A stretch of DNA of 64,000 nt. It comes from Clavibacter sp. A6099 (lineage in GTDB: Bacteria > Actinomycetota > Actinomycetes > Actinomycetales > Microbacteriaceae). Position 1 is the first letter of the stretch; every line of letters begins with the position of its first letter. Both the position numbers and the translations under genes were made by a program. The stretch is taken from assembly GCF_021919125.1 (NCBI RefSeq), contig NZ_CP083440.1, forward strand, positions 1 to 64,000, in the 5' to 3' direction. Of the stretch, positions 1 to 8,098 are shown piece after piece. Under the pieces are notes generated by a model. It saw nothing but the letters and a program-made list of their open reading frames with translations. It ran no database searches and had not been told where the DNA came from.

Positions 1-2417
1 TGAAGACCCCGATCCTGGAGGCGCTTCGAGGCATGGTCGCGGGGGAGACTGACGCCGTTCGCCGCCGCCAGTGCCTCCAACTCAGCAGAGACATCCACAA
101 CGATCGGCCTCTGACCCTTCGCGCATCGCTGCCTTCCGACATCAGTCAATTCGACCTCTTGGTCAGCTTCGCTGCTTCCTGGGTAACGACTTCACGAGTC
201 ACAGACCACCTCGACGCCATCGCCAATGACACAGCGCTCGATGAGTTCGCCGTCCTCCGATCGTGGGCGCAGGACGCCGTCGTGCGGCAGAGCATCGCAC
301 TCTCGTCCCCCAGCATGATCACGGCGCTCGACAGGGTGCTGGCGGCGGAGAAGCCTGCGGGGAGGACGACCAAGTCCCTGCCCGGCCTCATCACGTACTT
401 CGCCCGATCCACCACCAAGGTCAGTCCATTCAGCCGCCACACCGCGGTGCACGTCGATGTTGATGGGGTGGACGCGATACGCGGTCCTCGTGCAGCGGAC
501 ATCCACGTGACGCGGTCAGAGACGACGATCTCCCGGCTGCTCTACCGCAGGCTTTTCCGTCTCCTCGCAGCCGACGCGACGTACCGCGAGCACCTGGGAT
601 GGAAACGCTCCGACCTGATCCATGCTCCTGCTCACGGGGGGATAAAGATCAGCCGACGACGATGGCTCGATGGGGCCGGCCTCCTCGACACCTTCTCGGA
701 GGACGTGGTGACGCTGCCCGACGCCCCGATGTGGCGCCTACTACTCGGGCTCCTTCCCGGAGGATCGTCGACGAGTCTGGACTCGGTGCGCCGCACCCTC
801 GCAGCGGCTGTGGATGACCCGGCTGCCGCTGAGCAGCTCACCGAGAAGCTTGTCGGGCTCGGAGTTCTGGTTCCCGTCATGCCGGTGTCCGAACAGTCCG
901 ACACCTTCTCCTCGCGATGGGAAGACCTGCTCGCGGCGCTTCCGCCGTCCGCGGAGGCGCTCCGCCGTCTGCACGCGGAGACGGACTCGACGCGCATCCA
1001 GCTCCGCACGCTTGACGGCACGACGCGTGCGGCCATGATCCTGAAGCTCCGGGCCGCGTGGCGCGCTGCGCTCACCACGGTCGACGATGGCGACGCCATC
1101 CTCGACGACCCGCGCGCTGGGGTGGCGAATGTGTTCCTCGAGGATTCCTTCACCGACGCCGGCCCGACCCCCGTCCCTGACCGCACCACCTGGAGCGAAG
1201 ACTTCTCCGCGCTCTTCCCCCTCCTCGACGCCACGGACGACCAGCGTCTGATCGAAGCCGCCGTGAGGTCTTGCTTCCTCGCTGCCTACGGTGAGGACGG
1301 CGTGTGCGTCGACCTGCACGAGTTCGCCGACCGTCTTCGCGAGGAGCTCCCGGCTCGCATGACGGATGCCGTCACCGCGTCACCCTCGGCCGAGCTGCCG
1401 CTCCTGCGCGCCGCGGGTGCAACGCTCATCCGTCGTCTCATCGCCGAGGATGAGGATCAGGTCGAGATCACGGTGCAGGATCTGCGCGACCTGCGAGAGC
1501 TCGCCGAGGGCGCACCCCGGATGCGCACCGCCTCCTACGCCGTCTTCGGGCAGGCGACGGGTGAGACCCTCGTGCTCAACCACGTCTACGGGGGAGAGGC
1601 CAAGTTCGTCGGACGTTTCCTGGCAGACAGCGACCCCGAGACCATCGACGCCGCGCGTCGGTACGCGCGCTCCTTCCACGCCCCGAGCACCCCGGCGTTG
1701 CAGATCCGACCCACCCTCGGCTTCAATGCCAACCTCGCACCCGCCCTCCTCGATGGAGACATCGCCATCCCCGACGAGCCCGCCGACGGCGACGCCGCAC
1801 CCATCTCGTCACTGCATCTGACCCTCACGTCACGCGGGCTCGCCCTCATCGATGCCCAGAGAGGGAACGAAGTGGACGTCGCATACCTGGGCTTCCTCGT
1901 TCCCCACGCGCTACCGTCGATGGAGCTCCTCCTCGCCTCATACCGCAGTACCCCGCACGTGTCCTGGGCTGAATCCACGTCCGTCCTCGTCGACGGGATC
2001 CGACGCGACCCCAGGGTCATCGTCCGGACGCCTCGTGTTGTCTTCCGTTCGATCGTCCTCTTGCGACGCCGCTGGGCTCTGCGAGCCGACCAGCTGCTCT
2101 CGATGCTGGATGGTTCGGCCGCGGCCTTCCGTGCTGTCAACGTGTGGCGCGTAGAGCACGCGATCCCCGAGATGGTCTACGTCCATCGACTGCGCGCACC
2201 GTCGCACGATCCCTTCTCCTCCGATCGCGCCCCCAAGCCGGCGTTCGTCGACTTCATGAGTCGGCTCGGCGTCCAACATCTGGCCAAGCGACTGGTGGAC
2301 CACGGGGATGAGCTCCTCCTCGAGGAGTTCCTGCCTGAGCCCTCTTCCGACACCCATCACCACGCGACCGAGATCTACTTCGAGGTCAACGACATCAAGG
2401 ACCAGGACCACCGATGA
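1..2417 (+). CDS. Thiopeptide LanB-type dehydratase, glutamylation domain (5' end at or beyond window edge)
   Basis: Lantibiotic dehydratase N-terminal (glutamylation) family, the LazB/TclK type that uses Glu-tRNA to activate Ser/Thr of a precursor peptide before elimination. Numbering from the ATG at 33, the family's early conserved block is at about 121-140 (TYFARSTTKVSPFSRHTAVH, where most relatives have TPFG); length (~795-805 aa) fits a stand-alone glutamylation subunit with no elimination domain. The frame is open from 33 back to the window edge, and the window begins TGAAGACC: if the preceding base is A, the gene starts ATGA (MKTP...) coupled to an upstream stop, as all its downstream neighbours are. 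It overlaps the next gene by ATGA at 2414. Seen: domain and overlap. Inferred: substrate is the precursor at 62672. Confidence 0.85.
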   Translation, partial: KTPILEALRGMVAGETDAVRRRQCLQLSRDIHNDRPLTLRASLPSDISQFDLLVSFAASWVTTSRVTDHLDAIANDTALDEFAVLRSWAQDAVVRQSIALSSPSMITALDRVLAAEKPAGRTTKSLPGLITYFARSTTKVSPFSRHTAVHVDVDGVDAIRGPRAADIHVTRSETTISRLLYRRLFRLLAADATYREHLGWKRSDLIHAPAHGGIKISRRRWLDGAGLLDTFSEDVVTLPDAPMWRLLLGLLPGGSSTSLDSVRRTLAAAVDDPAAAEQLTEKLVGLGVLVPVMPVSEQSDTFSSRWEDLLAALPPSAEALRRLHAETDSTRIQLRTLDGTTRAAMILKLRAAWRAALTTVDDGDAILDDPRAGVANVFLEDSFTDAGPTPVPDRTTWSEDFSALFPLLDATDDQRLIEAAVRSCFLAAYGEDGVCVDLHEFADRLREELPARMTDAVTASPSAELPLLRAAGATLIRRLIAEDEDQVEITVQDLRDLRELAEGAPRMRTASYAVFGQATGETLVLNHVYGGEAKFVGRFLADSDPETIDAARRYARSFHAPSTPALQIRPTLGFNANLAPALLDGDIAIPDEPADGDAAPISSLHLTLTSRGLALIDAQRGNEVDVAYLGFLVPHALPSMELLLASYRSTPHVSWAESTSVLVDGIRRDPRVIVRTPRVVFRSIVLLRRRWALRADQLLSMLDGSAAAFRAVNVWRVEHAIPEMVYVHRLRAPSHDPFSSDRAPKPAFVDFMSRLGVQHLAKRLVDHGDELLLEEFLPEPSSDTHHHATEIYFEVNDIKDQDHR

Positions 2418-3550
2418 TCTCGACACTCCGCATCGACCATCATGCGCCGCACAAGGCCGACCTCATCCGCGTCCTCATCACTGCCCTCGCGCCGCTCTCC
2501 GATCAGCCAGACGTACGCACCTGGTGGCTGCATCGGCACTGGAAGCTGGGACCCCATCTGCTCGTGCTGGTGGAGACAGTATCTGACCCGCTGCCGGATA
2601 CGGTTTCCCTGATCGAGCGGGCTGCGGGCGCCGCCGTCCGCGCATGCCCTAGCGACAACCCCGTCGATCCCGAGCAGTGGATCTTGACGTCCGTCGCCCT
2701 CGGTCGCGCCGAGCTCGTCGAGGGCCCATATGGACCAGTGCGCCCCGACAACACCATCAGCTGGGTGACGGATGGTGCGCTCGACACGTTCATCCGCGAT
2801 GAAGCGGCCCTCGAGGTCAAGGGTCGCCTCACCGCCGCCGGCCTGCCCGTGCTCGCGGACGCCTCCGCCCGTGGTGAAGACGCGCGCACATCGGCGCTCA
2901 TCGGGATGATGACGCTCGCCACCGCCTACCCCGACGGAGGCATGACGCGCGGATACCTGGCCTTCCTCTCGCACTGGAAGGAGTTCCTCCACTGGCTTCC
3001 CGCAGGCGCCGACATCGAGTCCTCTTGGGCTGCGGCGTACGACGAGCAAAAGGACTTCCTCGACGCTCTTCTCCGGGATGTCGCCACGCCCGACGACCGG
3101 CCCGGAGCAGAGGCGCAGCAGTGGCGTGGCTGGGCCCAGGAGGCCCACGATCCCGCCCGTGATCTGGCCCGGCGCGGCCTCGTCCTGCCGTATCCACACG
3201 CCGATCGGTTCGACCTCGCGAAGGGGATGGGCGACGACCTCGGACGCCGTTGGGGAGGGGACGACGACCGGAGCTACAGCGACTTCCACGTGCAGTTCCG
3301 TAAGCTCGACTTCACGCGCCTGGGTGACTCCGACGCGTTCAGCGCCTACCGCTTCACCATCAACTGCTTCTTCGATCTCGTCACGCTCATGGATGTGAGC
3401 CCGCTCGAGCGGTACGCGCTCGCGTACTTCTTGACGCGGGCGGTAGAGGATCAGACCGAGACGACGTGGTCGGACATCGTCGCCAGGGGAGTGGCCCGAC
3501 AGGCCCTCGATCCGGACGCGCATCCGACGCTGCCCTGGCGCGGCCGATGA
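2414..3550 (+). CDS. SpaB_C-like thiopeptide enzyme, probable pyridine synthase (LazC-like)
   Basis: 378-aa protein of the 'thiopeptide-type bacteriocin biosynthesis' (SpaB C-terminal-like) family. The diagnostic N-terminal block is at about 36-52 (RTWWLHRHWKLGPHLLVLVE, cf. family pattern W..R.W..GPHLR). Two such domains occur in this cluster: here alone, and at 8095 fused to a dehydrogenase. In the lactazole pathway the stand-alone one (LazC) performs the [4+2] cycloaddition forming the central pyridine and releasing the leader, while the fused one (LazF) eliminates glutamate; gene order here (B-C-D-E-x-F) is the same, so I assign this one to cyclisation. The two roles could be swapped. Translationally coupled by ATGA overlaps at both ends. 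Confidence 0.75.
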   Translation: MISTLRIDHHAPHKADLIRVLITALAPLSDQPDVRTWWLHRHWKLGPHLLVLVETVSDPLPDTVSLIERAAGAAVRACPSDNPVDPEQWILTSVALGRAELVEGPYGPVRPDNTISWVTDGALDTFIRDEAALEVKGRLTAAGLPVLADASARGEDARTSALIGMMTLATAYPDGGMTRGYLAFLSHWKEFLHWLPAGADIESSWAAAYDEQKDFLDALLRDVATPDDRPGAEAQQWRGWAQEAHDPARDLARRGLVLPYPHADRFDLAKGMGDDLGRRWGGDDDRSYSDFHVQFRKLDFTRLGDSDAFSAYRFTINCFFDLVTLMDVSPLERYALAYFLTRAVEDQTETTWSDIVARGVARQALDPDAHPTLPWRGR

Positions 3551-5190
3551 GCGCCGTCATGCCGGACGAAGTGGTCAGGCTCCGCCCCTCCATCATCATT
3601 GCGGAGAAGGAAGAAGCGATCGCGTTCTCCTCGTGGAACGCCACTGTGCATCTTCGAGGGTCCAATTCCGTTGCCCTCTGGCATGCGATCCGACCCAGCC
3701 TGGCAGGGGGCATCAGCGAGGAGGCGCTCGTCGAAGCCCTGCCTGAGGGGAACGTGCGTCACGTCGTGGCGGACCTTCTCTCGGACCTCGGGACGAACAA
3801 CCTCCTCGAGGTCGTCGATGAGAAAGCAGCCGGCACGAGGCTCTCGGAGGACATCAAGCGCTGGATCGGGTCGAAGACCGTCCGTGCCGCCGCCGTGACG
3901 CGTCGACTGTCCGTGATGGCACTGACGGTGTCCGGCACCGATGCTCACCTCCTGCGACTCGTCCAAGCTCGCCTCGAAGATGCAGGGCTCTCGGCGTCCC
4001 TGGAGCTGCGGCCGGACAGCAGGGTCGATGCAGAGATACACATCGACTCCGGCACGCTGTCTGGGTCCGTCGTCGTCATCCAGACCCTCGGCACCACCCT
4101 CGTCGGTCCCGTACCCGCAGGACCTTCAATTACAGCCATGCTGCTCTTGGCGGACCGTCATCGCTCAGACGGCGTGCGCCTGACGGGACTCGACGATGTC
4201 ACGACCGAGCTCGCCGCATCGCAGGCCCTTCTAGCCATCCTCTCCACCGCGGTGACAGCTGAGGAGGCCGCTCACTCGTCATCGGCGCCACCTGCGAGCT
4301 CGAGCGTGGCCGACACGCCTCAGGTCTACGTGACCGACGCGTTCGCCGTCTCCGAGCTCCATCCGCTCACGATCGCCTGGCCCCATTCGCTGATCAGTGC
4401 AATTGGCTCGGTCTCCGTCATGCAGGGCGACCAGCTCAGCAGCTCGGAGACGCACGGCGAGACGCCGCCCGCAGCCGAGATGGAGTCGCTCAAGGCCCTC
4501 TGGGACCGGCACGGTGGCGCCGTCAGCGAGCCGCACCCGCGGGACCTCCCCCAGATCCCATACGCCCTCGCGACCTGCCGAGATCTGGACACGGACTATG
4601 TCGCCCTGGGCATCGGCAGCCAGCTTGACGTCGCTAGATGGGACGCCCTCCGTCACGCACTGCGAGCGTCTATCCCACCCGAGTGGAGCGTCCGCCTCGG
4701 ACTAGGTAGGAGCGGAGCGGAGGCTCGGGACGACGCAATCCTGCAGTGGATCTCTTCGCCGTCGGCCCGCGTTCGGTGGGACGCCTCGACCGAGATCACC
4801 ACTGACCGGTCTCCGGCGGCTCGCCGCGCCTGGTCCACGGCCACCCTGCGTCTCGGGGCGACAGTCGGCGTGCACGCGGAGCTCACCCGCGTTGGCTCCC
4901 TGTCCCTTCACCGTGTTCGCGCGACCACCGGCGTACACCGCGTGGACGTGTATTCCCAGGATCAGGACCAGGCCCTCACCGGAGCGCTCGTCCGCCTCGG
5001 CGGGCTCCTGCAGGCGAATGCGACCGCCGGCCAGGGGCCCGGGCAGGGCGGCTCGGGTGGCCAGGGGAGCGCGGCACCAGCGATCAGCGTCGGGCCGGGT
5101 CTATCCGATTGGGCCAAGGCCATGGGTCTGCGCGTGCGCGATGTGGATAGCGGGCAGGCGGCGCTCCACGCGGCGGTGGTCGAGTCATGA
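3547..5190 (+). CDS. E1-like/Ocin-ThiF-like leader-binding partner of the cyclodehydratase (LazD-like)
   Basis: 547-aa protein. The start at 3547 is chosen because its ATG overlaps the previous stop (ATGA), like every junction in the operon; an upstream in-frame start at 3466 would overlap the previous gene by 85 bases. The first ~90 residues (around WNATVHLRGSNSVALWHAI and the VRHVVADLLSDL helix) look like the PqqD-like RiPP recognition element that binds the precursor leader. The middle is a divergent E1/ThiF-like scaffold without an obvious ATP site. A Gly/Gln-rich linker lies near residues 480-495. In thiopeptide and LAP pathways this subunit presents the precursor to YcaO. The family call rests on the N-terminal look and position between LazC-like and YcaO genes. 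Confidence 0.7.
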   Translation: MSAVMPDEVVRLRPSIIIAEKEEAIAFSSWNATVHLRGSNSVALWHAIRPSLAGGISEEALVEALPEGNVRHVVADLLSDLGTNNLLEVVDEKAAGTRLSEDIKRWIGSKTVRAAAVTRRLSVMALTVSGTDAHLLRLVQARLEDAGLSASLELRPDSRVDAEIHIDSGTLSGSVVVIQTLGTTLVGPVPAGPSITAMLLLADRHRSDGVRLTGLDDVTTELAASQALLAILSTAVTAEEAAHSSSAPPASSSVADTPQVYVTDAFAVSELHPLTIAWPHSLISAIGSVSVMQGDQLSSSETHGETPPAAEMESLKALWDRHGGAVSEPHPRDLPQIPYALATCRDLDTDYVALGIGSQLDVARWDALRHALRASIPPEWSVRLGLGRSGAEARDDAILQWISSPSARVRWDASTEITTDRSPAARRAWSTATLRLGATVGVHAELTRVGSLSLHRVRATTGVHRVDVYSQDQDQALTGALVRLGGLLQANATAGQGPGQGGSGGQGSAAPAISVGPGLSDWAKAMGLRVRDVDSGQAALHAAVVES

Positions 5191-7028
5191 CATTGACGAC
5201 GCCCGGGGTCGACAGCTGGCCCACAGATCTCACTTCCTTCCGGTCGATCCACCTGCCAACGAGCTCAGGCATCGGGCAGATCGCATTGCTGGACACCACG
5301 CTCGTCATCGGCCCCGTAGCCAGTGGCCGCGGTGCCTCCCGAACAGCGTGCGGTAAATGCGTCACGCTCTGGCACGCAGACCGGAACAACGCCTTTGATT
5401 CCCACTTCGCGGAGTCCCCCGGTGTACCCGACCACCTCCGCGCAGTAGCTGATGGGCTCACCGCGTTGTTGGTCGCCGAACCCGAGCGCTTCGTCGCACG
5501 AACGGCGTGCCTGGACATCACCAACGGCACCCTCACCTGGCACCATGTGCACTCGCACCCGCTCTGCTCGAACTGCGGCTGGGTGTCGGACGACCTCCCT
5601 CGGTCCCTCCCGGACGAGCTCGACCGCACGGAGACCGTGGACGCCCGCTCGTGGCGTGTCCGGTCCTTCGACCGCCAAGTGCTCCGCGATGCCCTCGTGG
5701 ACTATAAGTGGGGTCCCCTCGTTCATCTCTCCCGCGATGAGAAGTCGCCGATGGCCTTGTCCACGAGCGAGGCGCTGCACCCGGGAGGGCATCGCGCCGA
5801 GGGAGGCTACGGACGATCCCTCGACTTCCAGACCAGCGAGGTGCCGGCGGTCCTGGAAGGACTGGAGCGAACGATGAGCGCGGCGCCCCTCGGCAGGCGA
5901 GTGAAGGTCCACGGCTCGTTCGCAGAGCTCCGCGACGTAGCCGTCGACCCAGCGGATCTCGGACTCCACGACCCGCGACGGCAAGCCCATGAGGCATTCG
6001 CGCTCGACCGCTACGCACCCGACCTCTCGACCACCTGGGTGTGGGCCTGGTCAACCCTTCAGCGACGGGAAGTGCTCATACCCGCTCACGTCGCCTACTG
6101 GGACGCTCACGACGGACAACCTCGGTTCCTCTACGAGTCCTCAAACGGATGCGCGCTCGGCGGGTCGCTGCAGGAAGCTATCCTCTACGGCCTCTTCGAG
6201 GTCATCGAGCGCGACGCCTTCCTCCTCGCCTGGCACTCACGCACGCAGCTCCGTGAGGTCGACTGGCAGCACCTCCCGATTGCCGCGCACATCTCCGACC
6301 GGCTTCACGACCAGGACATGCGTCTGCGCGTCTTCGACATGACCTCGGAACTCGCCGTCCCGGCATCAATGGCCGTCATCGACGCCAGTCATGACGCCGT
6401 CGAGCGGGGAGATGCTCGTGCCCTCAATCTCGCCGCAGGCGCCCATCCGGTCCGTGACCGGTCCATCGCGACCGCCATCGAAGAAGCCGCGACGAATGCC
6501 CTCATGTTCCCGCATTGGGCGAAGACAGCCCCGGGCAAGTACGACGCGGCGCAGTTCCTGCCCATGGTGAACGACTTCACCAGGGTGAGGAACCTCGACG
6601 ACCACACCGGACTTTTCGGCCTGAACGAGGCGCGTCCCCTCTGGTCGTTCCTGGACGGGCACGGAATCACGAAGGACACCCGACCGCACGAACTCGAGAA
6701 CCCGGATCCGTCACGTGACGTGCGGGCCACGCTCCGCCTCCCGACCGAGCGCTTCGTCCTCGGGGAATACCTGGACGAGCTCATCGCCGTGTTCCACGCC
6801 AACGGCCTCGACGTCATCGTCGTCGACCAGACCAGCCCCGCATATGCGAGCTCCGTCGGAGTCCATACCGTCAAGGTCATCGTGCCCGGGACCGCCCCCA
6901 TGACCTTCGGCCACCTCAACGACCGGACGAGAGGTAACGCTCGTGTGGCTCGCGGAGCGACGCTCCTTCAATCGTCTCTCGGTAGCGCCGGCGTGCTGTC
7001 TGACAACATCCCGCACCCGTTCCCATGA
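5187..7028 (+). CDS. YcaO-domain azoline cyclodehydratase (LazE-like)
   Basis: 613-aa YcaO protein, which uses ATP to cyclise Cys (and possibly Ser/Thr) of the precursor to thiazolines/oxazolines. Visible signatures: NGCALGGSLQEAI (320-332) followed by FEVIERDA (337-344), whose glutamates belong to the YcaO nucleotide/Mg site; SIATAIEEAATN further on; and the very C-terminus ...NIPHPFP, matching the PxPxP tail typical of azoline-forming YcaOs. The N-terminal 140 residues carry two Cys pairs, CGKC (55-58) and CSNC (127-130), a probable zinc tetrathiolate of the kind found in the partner C/E1-like subunit, so part of that partner seems to have moved onto this chain. ATGA/TGACC-type coupling at both ends places it in the same transcript. 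Confidence 0.9.
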   Translation: MTLTTPGVDSWPTDLTSFRSIHLPTSSGIGQIALLDTTLVIGPVASGRGASRTACGKCVTLWHADRNNAFDSHFAESPGVPDHLRAVADGLTALLVAEPERFVARTACLDITNGTLTWHHVHSHPLCSNCGWVSDDLPRSLPDELDRTETVDARSWRVRSFDRQVLRDALVDYKWGPLVHLSRDEKSPMALSTSEALHPGGHRAEGGYGRSLDFQTSEVPAVLEGLERTMSAAPLGRRVKVHGSFAELRDVAVDPADLGLHDPRRQAHEAFALDRYAPDLSTTWVWAWSTLQRREVLIPAHVAYWDAHDGQPRFLYESSNGCALGGSLQEAILYGLFEVIERDAFLLAWHSRTQLREVDWQHLPIAAHISDRLHDQDMRLRVFDMTSELAVPASMAVIDASHDAVERGDARALNLAAGAHPVRDRSIATAIEEAATNALMFPHWAKTAPGKYDAAQFLPMVNDFTRVRNLDDHTGLFGLNEARPLWSFLDGHGITKDTRPHELENPDPSRDVRATLRLPTERFVLGEYLDELIAVFHANGLDVIVVDQTSPAYASSVGVHTVKVIVPGTAPMTFGHLNDRTRGNARVARGATLLQSSLGSAGVLSDNIPHPFP

Positions 7029-8098
7029 CCGGAGTCGGTAGCGATGGTCGCGAACTCGAAGGCTTCTGGGACCAGTCATGGGGCAAGTCCGTTCGCCCCG
7101 TCGGCACAATGCTGACGGACCGTCGACGTGACGAGGCTCCCGAATACCGTGCCGCCTCTCCCGACACGAGCGTCCTCAAGGCCATCCAGAATGCTCGACC
7201 AGCGGACGTGGTCCGAATCGGGGCACCTGTGGAACGCGCCGCGGCGTGCCTCCACGAGGTCACCCGTATCCGCCGGCTCACCCCCGCGGAGGCGTACGTC
7301 GGCCACCGCTCGTACCCGTCCGCGCGCGGAATCGGCGCGACCACGGCGACGCTGCTTGAAGACGGATACCCAGGGCCGTCGGTCGTCTTGCATCCTGTGC
7401 CGGCAAGAGTCCCGTCCGCATATGGAAGCCTCCGAGAGCCGCTCGCACTCTTGGAGATGGGACACCAGGCGGCCAATCTGCAGCTCGTGGGAACCATCGC
7501 GGACCTCTCGCCGGCTCTGCTTCCGCCGGTTGAGGACTCATCGAAGCGCCCGCTGACACCGGCCCACGTGCGCTTCCGGGGACCTCGCCCGAGCACGGCC
7601 GGGCAGCAGCTCCACGAAGCGGCCACCGGTACCGAACTTCCCGTGTCCGTACTCTTCGATCGCCGCACCAGCAACCCCACGCCGGCTGCTCATATCGACC
7701 ACGCTGACCTCAGTGCCGAGGCGATGGAACTCCGAGGCGTCGGGCAGCTCGCGCTCCTTGCTCTAGCGGAGCAGTGGCCGGTAGCAGCAGTCTCCTCCTT
7801 GCGGCTCGCGCGGAGGCCAAGATCGGAGGGCACTTCCCTCGACCTCATCTGGGTGGCTGACGTGCGTACGTGGGTGAGTCGCGGGATGTCCGTCAACACG
7901 CTCTACATCGCCGTCGGGTGGTTGTCGCAGTGGCTCTGCATGGCCGCGGCATCCCGAGACCTGGCCATCCGGCCGATGAAGGCGTTCGACGAGTCCGATC
8001 TCTCCTCGCTGCTCCATCTGGGGTCTGACGAGCAACCCCTCTACGTGCTCCGCGTCGAGCGCCGCGTGAGCTCCCCTCTCGAGAGGATCCTGAGATGA
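7025..8098 (+). CDS. Nitroreductase-fold-like TOMM accessory protein
   Basis: 357 aa, starting with an ATGA overlap with the YcaO gene and itself overlapping the next start (ATGA at 8095). The C-terminal half (for example VGWLSQWLCMAAASRDLAIR, then the PLYVLRVERRV strand) resembles the second half of SagB/nitroreductase-type flavin dehydrogenases that oxidise azolines to azoles. The usual N-terminal R-x-S-x-R phosphate/FMN-binding block is not evident, so it may be a divergent second dehydrogenase, a non-catalytic partner, or a tailoring enzyme. It has no counterpart in the minimal six-gene lactazole set as I know it, and is the extra gene between the LazE- and LazF-like genes. Family call moderate, function unknown. 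Confidence 0.55.
   Translation: MTGVGSDGRELEGFWDQSWGKSVRPVGTMLTDRRRDEAPEYRAASPDTSVLKAIQNARPADVVRIGAPVERAAACLHEVTRIRRLTPAEAYVGHRSYPSARGIGATTATLLEDGYPGPSVVLHPVPARVPSAYGSLREPLALLEMGHQAANLQLVGTIADLSPALLPPVEDSSKRPLTPAHVRFRGPRPSTAGQQLHEAATGTELPVSVLFDRRTSNPTPAAHIDHADLSAEAMELRGVGQLALLALAEQWPVAAVSSLRLARRPRSEGTSLDLIWVADVRTWVSRGMSVNTLYIAVGWLSQWLCMAAASRDLAIRPMKAFDESDLSSLLHLGSDEQPLYVLRVERRVSSPLERILR

Noticed and set aside
3466-3546. Upstream start for the E1-like gene
   Set aside because: It would overlap the previous gene by 85 bases; the ATGA-coupled ATG at 3547 fits the pattern of all the other junctions.
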